Below, one piece after another: positions 1 through 12,161 of a stretch of 64,000 bases of DNA (within the stretch, counting starts at the first letter, position 1; each line of letters opens with the position of its first letter). The notes under the pieces were generated by a model. That model was not told where the DNA came from and ran no database searches. It saw only the letters and a program-made list of their open reading frames with translations. The position numbers and the translations under genes are program-made. The stretch is from NCBI GenBank assembly GCA_030761205.1, contig JAULJL010000025.1:7941501-8005500 (forward strand), given 5' to 3'. The DNA is from Fremontodendron californicum. Its lineage: Eukaryota; Streptophyta; Magnoliopsida; Malvales; Malvaceae.

Positions 1-460
1 CTCTGTCTGCATCTCTTCCTCTTGTCTGTTGGCACCAGCCGCAGATTCGAATACCTCAACCTGGCGTCTAGCCTCCGCTACTTGTTGGTTACCGAATTCT
101 GTACCTATTTTTTCACCAATCATATCCACTTGTTCATTCCCAATGTCCTCTACATTTACGCATCTGGTTATATGATTAGGAGAGCCTATAATTTCCACTG
201 TCTCTACTACTGTCTCAACTTCACTATTTCTGATATTTGCATCCGATTCACCGCATTCACTGACTTCCCAAAATTGTTTGAAATTATTTGGATATTGCAA
301 TGATGATGAAAAATCTCCCGAAATCTGTAGAGGAACTCTCTCCATTAATTACATAAGAGCACACCCCATTAAGAGCAAAAGGTTTTGAGCAAGAAATAGG
401 AATCCTAGCCACATCAAATCTCTCTCCCGATAATTAATTGTCTCTAATTAATTATGCCGA
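1..460 (-). pseudogene. LINE ORF1-like fragment (degraded, runs off left edge)
   Basis: Reading leftwards, a frame opens at an ATG at 345 and stays open to the window edge (115 codons). A second minus frame just upstream reads ERFDVARIPIS, which resembles the RFDVARI-type motif in the gag-like ORF1 (DUF4283 type) of plant LINE elements. The two pieces are in different frames, so a frameshift lies between them. No reverse transcriptase is visible because the rest would lie outside the window. The assignment rests on one short motif and is tentative; an unrelated host exon is the alternative. It probably sits inside or upstream of the SCD2-like gene on the other strand. Confidence 0.4.
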
Positions 461-924
461 ATAAATCCTTTCAAAGTGTTGGATCATACCATGATTGATA
501 ACTCTTCCTATCACCTGAACATAATTGTTCTAATCCTTAACGTTGAAACTTAATACCTTCAAATTTGAAACTTTAAACTCTAACCATTGGATTATTTTGG
601 GGACAACTTTAGGGATGCTAATATATATCTTAATAATTTCTTAAAATGGAAGAACAAAATTTGAAATTTATAACTTTATTTAGAAAATCTTTTCAATTCT
701 AAAATTAGTGAGTGGTTGAAGAAAATGTAGGTTTACATGCAAACAAAATTTTAAATTCTTTAAAGAATAAGTTTTTCAAAGTATAGTAATAATCAAAATA
801 AAGTTGATACTTGATATATTTAGAATTTCAAGTGGGGAGCAGTTGTTAATTTTTTTGAATAATTCAAATATGCTAATAAATTATTAGCTTATTTGAAAGT
901 AATTTATTGTTAACGATTTTAAGT

Positions 925-1190
925 AATGTTGGTCACTAAACTTTTCAACATTTTTTGTTTTGATCACCCAACTATGAAAGATAGTTTTTTGGTCACCTTC
1001 AACATAGATATGCCACTTGTCCAAGGTATAGTGACGTGGAATGCTAGGTGGTAGGTTCGTTATCATTTAACGACTGAGTGACCAAAACAATAGCACTTAT
1101 AAATGTTGGTGATTAAAAGGTGATTTTTAAAAGTTTCGGTGATTAAAACGGAAACACCTTAAAAGTTTAGTGACCAAATAATAGTTTACC
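925..1190. mobile_element. Small foldback MITE-like repeat
   Basis: The two ends are inverted copies: GGTCACTAAACTTTT near 931 and AAAAGTTTAGTGACC ending at about 1175. The interior repeats 'gatcaccc/ggtcacc/gattaaa' phrases, typical of short non-autonomous plant elements. It has no coding capacity. Exact ends and target duplication were not resolved. Confidence 0.5.
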
Positions 1191-1563
1191 CATAAGGCAA
1201 TAGATTTGAGGAACCTCTTCTTATGGTTTTCTTCAGGAACCAAGAGGATTTTTTCAAGCTCTTTTGGGCTTTTATTCATCTTATGGACTTTAGGTCTTTG
1301 TTTTTTCTACTTTCCTTTGTGTGTGCGTCTTTACTTCAGGTGTTGTTTTTGAACAATTTTGATTGCTTGCACAGGTAACTCTTGACCCTTCTAGTGGTTT
1401 TCTATGTACTGATAAATATTGGATTGGCATATACATTTTAAAGCTTTGCATTTGCTGTTGACTTCTTATTTATTTGCATTCGATTTTTATGGCTTATAGT
1501 AACCACAAGGACCATAATCATATCAAATGTTATTTGACTTTGCTCTTTTTTCTGAGTTTTTAG
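1191..1563. other. Intronic or upstream sequence, nothing recognised
   Basis: T-rich sequence leading to the first recognisable SCD2-like exon. I looked for the preceding coiled-coil exon and did not find it here, so earlier exons probably lie left of the window. Confidence 0.4.
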
Positions 1564-4500
1564 GTTGCTGCTCTTGGTGAAGGAGTATCTTTGGAAGCCA
1601 AACTCTTAAGCAGGTAGGTTGTAGTTCAAACAACCTTATTATATACCCTGTTATATCCCCTTTTAGTTTTATTTGTTTACCTTTTTATAACACCTTGTTA
1701 CCATCTACAGAAAAGAGGCTGCATTGCGTCAAAGAGAGGTAATTGGAAATTTGGATTCTACTCTGTTTGCAATATGTAAATGACTAATTCTAGGCTTGCC
1801 AGCTCTATGTCAGGTTTTTTTCTTTTTCTTATTTAATGGTGATTTGAGCTAGGCAAACTCAGCCTTGTTAGACTGCAAAATGAGTTGAATTTTGAGTTTC
1901 AACTATTGTGATAAACTTGACAGTTTGCATCTGATAATAGGACATGCCATAATTTTTCCTTCTAGCTTCCAGAAAACAAAAGAATAATCATTTCATTTCT
2001 TTTTCTTTTATCTTCACAGGCTGCACTTAAGGATGCAAAGCAAACTAAGGATATTGTAGACAAGGAGATTTTGTCCCTTAGATCTGAAGTTGAGGTAAAT
2101 ATCAGCAACTACTCCTTGGCTGTACGATATAATCTTAAAGAGAATTTTGGAATTCAATTCAATTATGAAAATAATCTGATACAAGGTATTTATACATGAG
2201 CATATTAGTATTCTAGGAAGGTTTTACTAAATCTCTAAAAGATAGGAAACTAATCTCCTAATTTACTCCTAATTTACGTCTATCTTTCTATAATTATGGT
2301 CTACTAATTTACACCTACAAAACTCCCCCTCAAGCTGGGGAGTAGATATTTTCCATCCCTAGCCTGTTTACAATCTTCTGAAATCCTGAACTCATCAGTC
2401 TTTTAGTTAAGACATCTGCTAGCTGGTTCTCTGTTGAAATATAAGGAGTGCAAATCAATCCACTTTCAAGTTTCTCCTTAATGAAATGTTTGTCAACCTC
2501 CACATGTTTAGTTTTGTCATGCTGAATTGGATTATGAGCTATGTTGATTGCAGACTTAGTATCACAATACAGCTTCATTGGAGTCTCCCATTTAATCTTC
2601 AAGTCATCTAAGATAATCTTGAGCCATAACAGTTCACAAATACCTTGTTCCATCAATCGAAATTCTACCTCTGCACTAGATCTTGCTACAACCGGTTGTT
2701 TCTTACTCCTCCAGGTTACCAAATTTCTGCCAATGAAAGTACAATACCCAGATGTTGATCTTCTGTCAGTAACACAACCAGCATAATCAGCATCTGTGTA
2801 TGCTTCTAGTTCCATACTTTTTCCCTTTCTAAAGAGAATCCTTTTTCCTGGGTTGCCTTTCAAATATTGTAAGATCCGATATACTGCATCGAGATGGACA
2901 CCCTTAGGATTTTGCATGAACTGACTCACAACACTCGGTGCATATGCAATGTCTGGCCGTGTGCGTGAGAGATAGATTAGCTTCCCCACAAGTTTTTGAT
3001 ACATACCTTTGTCAGTTGGTTCTCCTTCCATAGACTCCTAATCTATGATTTGGCTCAATAGGCGTATTTGATGGTCTACAACCAAGCTTACCTGTTTCTT
3101 TTAACAGATCAAGGACATACTTTTGCTGTGAAACAAAGATTCATTCCTTTGACCGAGCTACTTCTATTCCTAAGAAGTACTTCAATTTTCCAAGGTCCTT
3201 TATTTTGAACTCTTTTGCTAAATACTTCTGAAGAGCCTTTTGTTCATTTGGATCATTTTCAGTTACAATTATGTCATCCACATAAACTATCAATGCCGTG
3301 ACTCCCCTTGAAGCCGAATGCTTGATATATAATGTATGATCACCTTGACTCTGTTTGTACTTCATATTCAACATTGCCTTGGTAAATCTTCCGAACCATG
3401 TCCGTGGAGATTGTTTGAGCCCATACAATGCTTTTTTTAGTTTGCACACTTTGTTTTACCCAGATTTATGCCAAAACTAGGTGGTATTTCCATATAAATT
3501 TCCTCCTGAAGATCACCATGTAAAAAGGCATTCTTCACATCAAACTATTGTAAAGGCCAATCATAATTTGCTGCTAGAGATAACAATACCCTTACTTTGT
3601 TCATCTTCGCTACTGGTGCAAATGTCTCTTGATAATCCACCCTATAGGTCTGTGTATATCCTTTGGCGACTAGTCTCGCTTTATACCTCTCAATGGATCC
3701 ATTCGACTTACACTTCACTGTGAAGACCCATTTGCATCCTACTGGTACTAGTTCCCATGTTTTATTTTTCTCCAAGGCCTCCATTTCTACTCTCATTGCA
3801 TGCTTCCATTCCTCTTTGCCAAGTGCTTGAGATAAGGTCTCTGGGATGTCTACAGTGTTTAGATGGGTAAGAAAGTTTTTGTGCGAGGTTGATAATTTTT
3901 AAAATGACACAAAATGGGATAAAGGGTGTCGTGTGCATTTTCTAACACCTTTTCTTGTGGCTATGGGTAGATCCAAATCAAGAACAGTAGGTGATATCTC
4001 AGTAGAAGGACTTACCTCAGTCCCAAGTGACGATTTGGTTTCTTGAACTTGCACAAGATTGATCACGGGCTTTATCCTTATTGAGTAGACCTGTAGTGGC
4101 TTTATAAGAGTAGGATTTATTAGTTTTGATGGTTCTTCGAAAAGGTTAGAAGCTGAAGGTGACTCAATAGACTCGGCTTCAAAAATGGGTTCAGAAGGTT
4201 CAGAGGTAAGTTCTATTTCAGAAGTGGTTTCTGTTTGCACAGGAGATATTTTAACTACCATTGATGGTTCTCTCAAAAACAAATCCGTATCCTCCATAGA
4301 TGATGTCTCCCCCTGAGGATAAGGGCTAGAAAAATAGCTTTTTGTTTCAGCAAAAGTGACATCAGTAGAGACATAGGTTTTACGAGTGATAGGATTGTAG
4401 CATTTGTACCCTTCTTGAGTAGGTGAATATCCTATGAAGACACTTGACTGCTCTAGGATCTAATTTGCTTCGACTATGAGAGTGAACATGAACAAATGAG

Positions 4501-7500
4501 ACACATCCCAAAACTCTAGGGACTAACTTTGTTGACATATTGAAATCTGGAAAATACTTAGAAAACACCTCCATTGGACTTTTAAAATCACTCGAGACGA
4601 GATACGATTTATTAAATGAGCTGCAGTAAGGACAACTTCCCCCCAAAAAGTTTTTGGAACATTTTGTTGTAACAAAAGAGCACGGTAAAGGCTAACAAAT
4701 GACCATTTTTCCTTTCGGCAACTCCATTTTGTTGGGGTGTGTTAACACAAAAAGATTTATGAATAATTCCCTCTTTTTGAAAGTATGGAGACAAAGTTTG
4801 ATTAAAGTAGTCTCTAGCATTATCAGTCCTCAACTTCTTAATTCTAACATTGAATTGAGTTTTGACCATTGTATGAAAAATAGGAAAAATGTTGCTCACA
4901 TCTGATTTTTGTTTTAGCAAATAAATCCATGAGACTCGAATACAATCATCTATGAACAAGACAAACCAATGAGCCCCTGAAATGTTTGGAACTCGAGATG
5001 GACCCCAAATATCATTGTGGATCAAGGAAAAAGGAACAGTAGTTCTTTTATTACTCAAAGGAAAGGACACACGTTGGTGTTTAGCAAATTCGCAAACCTC
5101 ACAGTGAAACTCATTCAGGTTAACATTCTTAAACAAAGATGAAAACATGACAGTAAGAACACTAAAGGAAGGATGTCCAAGTCTAAAATGGTGAAGCTAA
5201 ATTTTGTCTTTATTGGAACGAGAGTTGCTGGACAGAAACAAGAGAGGTGATTTGTTCCCACTGTTCACTTGGTCACTAGGTAACTCAAGATAATAAAGGC
5301 CATGTCTTACCTTAGCATGTCCAATCGTCCTCGTAACTTGGTCCTGAATTACACAAGAAATATGAGAAAATATCATACTGCAGTTTAGGTCTTTTGTAAG
5401 TTGATGAACAGACACAAGATTTGTAGATAACTTAGGTACATGTAACACATTTTTAAGAACTATGGATGGGCTTAGAACAATGTCTCCTTGGCCTGCAATA
5501 GTGGCCAGGGATCCATCAGCAATGACTATTTTTTTGTTGCTTGGACAAGGATGGTATGTGAGAAATTTGTGTGAAGAATGGGTCATATGATCGGATGCCC
5601 TAGAGTCAATAACCCAAGATTTTAAAATTCAGAACCGGAGGCACTTAAAGTATATAAAGAATGGGGCTTACCCGAATTTGCCAAGGAACAGGTACCTGTA
5701 GACTTTTCTAATGAATCAAGAAGTGATCTCAGCCGTTCAATGTCATTTTTGTTGAATTCATGTTTTCCAGTTGTTTGGTTGAGAGCCACCTCTTTGGATT
5801 GGGCGGTTGAAGCATTATTGGTCATGGAAGACATTTTGAAAGTGCAATGAAGGCTGTTTTTGAGAAAATCAGCAATGAAGGCTGCTGATTAGTGACCAGA
5901 AATTGTATGAAGAGACTGTTTTTGAAAGAAAAAATCAGCAATGAAGGCTGCTGATCAGTGACCAGAAATTCAGCAATGAAGGCTGAAAAAATTGAACAGA
6001 AATTCTATTTTGAACAGATTTCAGATCCCAGAAAAAGAAAAAAATGAGCCTATAGCTCTGATTCCATGAAAAGAATTAAGAGAATTTTGGAATTCAATTC
6101 AATTATGAAAATAATCTGATATAAAGTATTTATACAGGAGGATATTAGTATTCTAGGAAGGTTTTACTAAATCCCTAAAAGATAGGAAACTGATCTCCTA
6201 ATTTATAGCTCCTAATTTACATCTATCTTCCTATAATTATGGTCTACTAATTTACAGCTAACAACACTATATTATAATCTTTTATCTTTCTAAATTAATG
6301 TACTAACTTTTGCTGTTGCTATGCTGTTTTCCTTATGCTTTAATTTTGTTTTTTTGCTTGAATTAGAATGCTAAAGATGAGGCAACAGCCATTGTAAGGC
6401 AGCTTCATGGAGCTGAATCTGAAGTAAAAGCCCTTCGTTCAATGACTCAAAGAATGATATTGAATCAAAAAGAGATGGTATGTGCTTTATATTGTTGCAC
6501 GATGCAAGGAGTCTTTCACTTTTCATTAGAAGATCAATTACTTTATGCATCTGAATTTCAGGAAGAAGTTGTCCTTAAGAGGTGTTGGCTTGCTCGTTAC
6601 TGGGGCTTAGCTGCAAGATATGGTAATTACTGGATATCTTATGTTTGAAATTTATCATGGAGAGTGAAATGTACCATTCACTTTCAAAATTTTGTTCTTT
6701 TGTCTTATTCTTGTTGAATAATAAGGCAGTTATTTTGAAGGGCATAGATGAACTACTGTGAATCTTTTTATTTTATTTTACTTCATCCTGCCCCATGTCA
6801 AACTGTTGAAAGGTTGAGGGTGTGGTATATATTCAAACTGATAATTATAACTCCATTGTATTAAAAGGTAGATAATGTACAGTTTATCCATCACTGAGGC
6901 CATACTGTTTCACATAATTTATCTTGCTTTATAGGTATCTGTGCAGATATTGCAGTGTCAAAGCATGAATACTGGTCATCATTAGCACCTCTTCCTTTTG
7001 AGGTGGTTGTTTCTGCTGGACAAAAAGCTAAAGAGGAGTTTTCCGAAAAAGGCTAGTAATCATAAATAGTATATGCTTTATGGTAGCCAAACATCTTTTT
7101 TTGCTAGCAAGATGCTGTTCTTGTTAGCTAGACAGCAGCACCTTTCTCATATCATATCATATGCATTTATCATGTTTTAAAACTATTTACAACGCTGAGT
7201 AGGTGATGATGAGAATGAAAAGAGGAGCAAACTTGTTGAGGACTTAAATGATCTGACTGGAGAAGGGAATATTGAGAGTATGCTTTCAGTTGAAATGGGT
7301 TTGAAGGAGCTTGTATCCCTAAAGGTGCCTACCCCCCCCCCCCCCCCCCCTAAAAAAAAAAAAGAAGAGAAGAAAGTGGTATTTTTTGGAACTAAGGTGC
7401 TATGTTCATTCCACTAGTTTAATATTTTCTGGCTGTGTTTTTGAAGGTTGAAGAAGCTATCGTGAATGCTTTGGCACAACAGAGAAGAGCAAATTCTGTT

Positions 7501-8031
7501 AGACTCTCATTGTCAGGTATGTTCTATTATTACTTTGTTAACATCTTTGTCTTCTTGGTTTACAAGCTGATTTCATTGCTTTCTGCTAATACAATGCATG
7601 TTTTAGCCACTGAACTACCTCTAAAGCTCTCTCCTCTGATCTGACTGAATTCTTACTTGCACATTTTTCAGATATCAAATCACCGCGTGATCCAAAGTTT
7701 ATGGAGGCATTTGGTAAGTCAATTTATTTAGTTATTTGCTGTTCTGTTTGTCTGTATTACCATTTGCCAGAATAAAGGAGTAAACGATGGTGATTAATAG
7801 CCTGTGGTGCTCAGAAAATTAAAACAGTTGAATATGATTCCAAATAATAGATATAGTCTGGTTGATTGATTTGCTTCAAGTAGTAGGTGAGCTCTTGGAG
7901 GGCCTATATTATTGTCCGAAGCTGGATTGAAATGGCTTTTTATGATCTGTTTGGCTTTAGTGGCAGCAATTGCTGATTATCAACTTTTGAAAGAGTTCTA
8001 ATCTAACAAGCTTAAACCTTGCACATTAGGG

Positions 8032-8077
<46 letters not shown>

Positions 8078-9351
8078 ACCATTAATAGGAAGGATGAAAG
8101 TAAATGTCTCTCCTTTTCTCACTATTTCATTGTTTCATTTCGTCTTGCTACCACCAGTTTTCTATGTCTTCGATTTTGACAATAAATAGCAGTATGAATC
8201 ACTTGTGATTAGAAGAATAACCAGTATGCTTTATTGCAGAACTGAGTCCAGAGGAGTCTGAGGATGTTCTATTCAAGGAGGTGTGCCTGTCTTTTTCCGT
8301 TATCTGTGTTTTTATCTCAATGGCATTTGCTGACATTTCATTCTGTAATAATCCTCAAAAGTTCATGAATTTCTTGGTCTTCCTATTAAAAGATTTTGTT
8401 CGACTGCTGGTGACACTAACTTTATCCTGACCCAACTGGTTACTAATTTCAGTCTCTGGTTATAAAACTCAAGAACAGCATGTAGGTTTTAGTGGAAACC
8501 ATACTTCATAGTTGCAAATTAAATTGCATATGCTTCATAATTTTGCAATTTCCCCATTCTTGTCTCTTTTGTTTTCCTTGCCTGCCAATAAAGGATGAGA
8601 GGCTGTGAATTTTCTTGACAAATATCTGTAAGAGGTATATGTTAGTTTGTGTTAAAATCATCTTTACTAATTAGTTCTGTAAATTTTCAAAAAAAAAAAA
8701 AAAAGAAAAAAGGATGAGAGACCTTGACTCCATTGGCTAGACCTGTTGGCATAATGCTGAGCTTAATATTGGATTCTTAATTTATTTCCCTTTAAATGAA
8801 ATAGCCACTCAGTTAAATGATTCTTGGTTAAGCAGCTATCATTGTACAATGTACAGTAATATTTTTCCTTTAGTATTATGCTGCTGACCATTTATAGAAC
8901 ATACTGTATAGGCTTGGCTTACATTTTTTTGGAGAAGAGCCAAAGCCCATGGCATAGAGGAGGATACGGCCAAAGAGCAACTTAAATTTTGGATCAGCCG
9001 TAGTGAGCATTCACCAAGTTCACATGATGCTGTTGATGGTAATTTTAAGTTTACTATAAGCATTAATTTCTTCACATGGAAGTATTGTCGCACTATTTCC
9101 CGCCCATGGCCTTTTCTTTCTCTGTTGGTTTGGTGAAACTTTGAATTTAAAGCATGTCCTATTGTTTTCTTGCATATTTTATGACTCAGCCCAACCTTCT
9201 CGCAAGTAACCGCTTATTTCATGTTTCTACTTGTTTAGTTGAGGAAGGACTGATGGAGCTTCGAAAATTGGGAATTGAACATCGACTTTGGGAAGCATCT
9301 CGCAAAGAAATTGATCAGGACTATTCCACTTCAAAGAATTTTGCTAAATAG
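1564..9351 (+). CDS. SCD2: SCD2-like coiled-coil protein, 3' portion of the gene
   Basis: Exons seen: 1564-1613, 1711-1738, 2020-2094, 6367-6477, 6562-6622, 6935-7051, 7203-7324, 7447-7516, 7672-7713, 8240-8280, 8912-9038 and 9239-9351 (stop TAG). Phases agree at every junction, giving about 290 C-terminal residues. The first four exons encode a charged coiled coil (EAKLLSRKEAALRQRE, then a LRSEVENAKDEAT-type heptad stretch). Next comes the conserved CWLARYWGLAARYG and KHEYWSSLAPLPFEVV block, and the C-terminus has GLMELRKLGIEHRLWEASRKE. This pattern matches plant STOMATAL CYTOKINESIS DEFECTIVE 2 and paralogues, which act with SCD1 in clathrin-linked membrane trafficking and cytokinesis (family knowledge). 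N-terminal exons are outside the window. A 4.1-kb Copia element sits in the intron between 2094 and 6367; all exons seen remain open, so the gene is probably functional if that intron is spliced. Confidence 0.85.
2138..2319 (-). repeat. 3' LTR of Copia 1
   Basis: Homologous to 6067-6263. On the minus strand it starts TGTAGGTG at 2319, directly after the polypurine tract. Its far end (near 2120-2143) has diverged from the other LTR, so that boundary is approximate. Confidence 0.7.
2330..5834 (-). pseudogene. Copia 1 gag-pol polyprotein remnant
   Basis: Minus-strand pieces in order: a gag start (ATG 5834) that jumps after about 25 residues into the pre-protease stretch FNKNDIERLRSLLDSLEK; protease with the active site altered to DSRAS from the usual DSGA(S/T) (about 5590-5610); GAG-pre-integrase; integrase (5148-4612) with HNDIWGP, RTDNARDY and NGVAERK carrying the D, D and E residues; a linker (4297-3899); RT with ARLVAKGYTQ and YVDDI; RNase H (3031-2330) with YTDADYAGC and KHVEVDKHFIKE. 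Stops or shifts separate these blocks. Most of gag, including the zinc knuckle, is deleted. It cannot be autonomous. Confidence 0.85.
5860..5985. repeat. Leader repeats of Copia 1
   Basis: The phrase 'cagcaatgaaggctg' occurs three times, twice followed by 'ctgat.agtgaccagaaatt', in the untranslated leader between primer site and gag. Confidence 0.6.
6054..6066 (-). other. Primer-binding site of Copia 1
   Basis: Minus strand reads TGGAATCAGAGC directly after the LTR end. This is one base from the common TGGTATCAGAGC site complementary to initiator tRNA-Met. Confidence 0.75.
6067..6263 (-). repeat. 5' LTR of Copia 1
   Basis: On the minus strand it starts TGTTAGCTG at 6263 and ends TTCTTTTCA at 6067, giving TG...CA ends and about 197 bp. 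The copy at 2138-2319 is about 92-95% identical by eye, with small indels. The primer-binding site abuts it. Confidence 0.8.
7052..7202 (+). other. GC-AG intron in the SCD2-like gene
   Basis: The only junction that preserves the reading frame (EK|GDDE) uses the donor AAAG|GCTAGT rather than a GT donor. The acceptor at 7201-7202 is AG. GC donors normally have a strong match to the rest of the consensus, as here. Confidence 0.7.
7332..7350 (+). repeat. C homopolymer followed by A-rich run
   Basis: Nineteen consecutive C bases followed by a run of A, within an SCD2-like intron just after the 7324 donor. The count could be affected by sequencing or assembly error. Confidence 0.85.
8035..8074 (+). 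repeat. (AG)n microsatellite
   Basis: About 20 uninterrupted AG units in an SCD2-like intron; likely polymorphic. Confidence 0.95.
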
Positions 9352-11010
9352 TAGCAGTTGAAATAGTTCTTGAGAGAGGGCTGCATTCAGATATGTATTT
9401 TATGCCTTGTAATTGTATTCATTTTGTTAGATTTCCTCCTCCAAATGAGCAGCTATGTTTGATTGCATGCTTGATATGAGAATTGAGGTATTGCTTCACC
9501 ACATAAATTAGTAAAAAAGGTAGCGTTCCACTGCAACATGTTTGTTTGATAGCCCATAAAACTGGGAGATTTCAATTTTGTAAGACTCCACAAAGAAGTC
9601 TTTATGGTGGGTTAAAGTGATTGCCAATGGACGATTGTTACCATTTCTAACAGATTTGGTATGTGTAAGTATAAACAACATTTTGTAGAGCTTGGCATTT
9701 GAGGCTGAGCTGTGGTTTCTGGTTTAGGTGCGTGAATGTTATTGGTCTAGCACTTGCATTGGTATTTGGCAAGATTTATTTAGCGCAAATATGGTAGATT
9801 TGGCAATCTATGTATGCTTATCGTGTTTCGTATTTTTTTTCGTGTTAATTGTGTAAACATAAACACAATATAAATTATGTGTCAAAATTTTAGACAAATA
9901 TGATACGTGTATTAAGTGATGTGTTAATTGTTTTTAAACGTGTCGTGTTTGTTTATTATATTATTTTTTGTATTTATTATATGTATTGTAATTGTATTAT
10001 ATTTTCGTATCATGTTCAAAATTATGGAACTCAATAATAATATGGATTGGTATTATTGAACTCAATAATAATATGGATTGATTGATGCTTATTATACGGA
10101 TATTTCCGATGGATCATGGGACAAGCCCAGTGACTTGATGGATTGGATTATCCTTTTGCGTCGTTCTTGGAAAATGGTGGCCTTTCCACCTTATGTTTCC
10201 TGAATCAAGCAAAGACGGTACTTAAGTTGTAAATTATAAGTGGGCTTTCAAGTGCGAAGTGTAGAAGCCATTTTTGTAAAGTGGTTGCCTGATTTCACCA
10301 ATCAAAAAAGAAAGAAATGACAGCCTTGTTGCGGTAAACATTTCCTGGAAATTCCCTAATGAAGAAAGTGCAGCATTCCAATTGTAGACAATGATAAGTA
10401 GTAAAAAATTTTGCTCATCAACGACACAACTCAGAATGCAAAAAATGAGAAAAAAAAAAAAACTGGCTGAGGCGTTGTTTTCCTTGATGGTTAATGCTTT
10501 AAGTACTAAGTACTAACTATTAACTATACCTCACCACTAAAAATAAAAATTCTTATTTCCATATATTTTATTATCAAAATAAATAATAGTATTAAAAAGA
10601 AGTGATATTTATAAAAATAATTTAATATAAAAAATATATAAAAATAATTTAATAAAAATAATTTATAAAAAATAATAATAATTAAATAATTTTTTAAAAA
10701 GAAAACAAGGACGTGGCTTGCCTCTCCCCTCATTTTCGTGTCAAGATCAATAGTAATGGAAGGGATTTTAATTTTGTCATTTTCTCTAATGCACAGTTGC
10801 AAAATGTCCGTTGAAAGATTGGGAATCATTAGGTAAACATAGCCTAGCTTAACCAGCCTTTGTTTATATGTTCACGCTAAAAATCCACTGCACTGCACTG
10901 CAGTCTCTTTCACTCAACAGAGTATGGCACTCAGCACGCACTGTACCTATGTTTTCGGCCCCTCTCAACTAAAAATGGGTAAATTAAAAAAAACAAAAAT
11001 CTCAATAGTT
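9352..11010. other. 3' flank of the SCD2-like gene
   Basis: Holds the 3' UTR (AT-rich, no single clear poly(A) signal chosen). At 10025-10082 an 'actcaataataatatggattg' type phrase is tandemly duplicated. A stretch at about 9820-9960 carries repeated 'cgtgt' phrases of the kind seen in old plant repeats. From 10540 to 10690 it is nearly pure A/T. No gene recognised. Confidence 0.5.
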
Positions 11011-11127
11011 GTTAAATAAGGTTTTTTTATTACAATATAGCAAAAAAAAAAAAATTTCCCAAATTATCGTTGGTTTTAGATTATTTCCCAAAATACGGCT
11101 TTTTTATTTTCTAGCTGGGAAATCGCC

Positions 11128-11497
11128 GGCTTTTTTATACTAATATAGCTAAAAAAAAAATTAAACCCCAAATTACCGTTACTTTTTGATTATTTCCCAA
11201 AATACGGACTTTTTTTTTAAGCTGGGAAATCGCCATCCCCCATGGCGATTTCCCAGCGTGTTTTTTTGCAAATTTGCAAAAAACACCAAGGGAAATCGCC
11301 ACCCCCCATGGCGATTTCCCTTGGTAATTTTAGCCAATTTTGCTAAAACCATGAAGGGAAATCGCCATGGGGGGTGGCGATTTCCCTTCATGTATATTTT
11401 TTTTTTAATTAATAAAAAAAATTATATTAAAACAATATTTTATTTTAATTTGATAAATTTATTTTTAAAAATTATAAATTAAATTAAAATATTTTTT
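11128..11497. repeat. Left terminal inverted repeat of element A
   Basis: Contains three stacked near-palindromes built on GGGAAATCGCCA / TGGCGATTTCCC with a C- or G-run centre (about 11222-11258, 11289-11324, 11354-11391). The adjoining sequences (such as gcaaatttgcaaaa) are also partly self-complementary. It then runs into A/T-only sequence. Confidence 0.8.
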
Positions 11498-12161
11498 TTA
11501 TAGGTTTGGTTATTTATTTTTTTAAAATATATATTAAAAATGTAATTTAATTTATTATTACAATTTTATAAAAAATAAAAATATATTTCTTATTAAAATT
11601 TAAAAAGAAGATTATATAAAAAATAAAATTTTTATATCAAAAATTTTATTTTTTATAATTTTGTAATATTATAAAAAAGAAAATTTAATTTATATCAAAA
11701 ATAATTTAATGATGTAAAATGTAAATAAATTTTTTTTAAAAGAAATTTATCGAGTCACTTTTTTAAATAAAGAAGTTATTTTTAAGTTGGTATCGTAAAA
11801 TAATTTTTTTAATTTGATTAGTTTTTTTGAGTTGGTATTCGATTAACTCGTGACATTAATTTAATCATTGTTTTTAATAATAATATAGATTGTTACAGTT
11901 TAAAACTGGATATTTGATAAAAAAAATTTAATTTAATTTCTGATTAATTTTTTTTTTCTTATTATAATTTAAAAAGAAAATTAAATTAAAATGAAAAAAA
12001 GAAAAGCAACTTATCATGTAATTTGGATTATTATATTAAAATTAAATAACAACATTAAGATATAAATTAAAATAAAATATAACAATTAATTTCCGAACAA
12101 ATTACATGAAATGCAAAACATATAAATTTATATTAGAAATTTAAAACACATTACAATTATT

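Larger units (their letters stand above)
2120..6263 (-). mobile_element. Ty1-Copia LTR retrotransposon 1 (decayed, intronic)
   Basis: Read on the minus strand it has LTR, tRNA-Met-type primer site, gag remnant, protease, integrase, RT-RNase H, a polypurine tract (about 2320-2340, G-rich on the minus strand) and a second LTR. Domain order protease-integrase-RT identifies Copia. At about 4.1 kb it is shorter than usual because most of gag is missing. It lies antisense inside an intron of the SCD2-like gene. Clean 5-bp target duplications were not found; 'ATAATCTT' occurs near both ends (about 2127 and 6272) but does not abut the LTRs neatly. Confidence 0.85.

Noticed and set aside
11179..11482. 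ORFs on both strands encoding repeated 'GNRH..WRFP' phrases (also at 15557-15805 and 19634-19907)
   Set aside because: They are read through the palindromic cassettes of the inverted repeats; being open on both strands follows from the palindromes and not from a protein.
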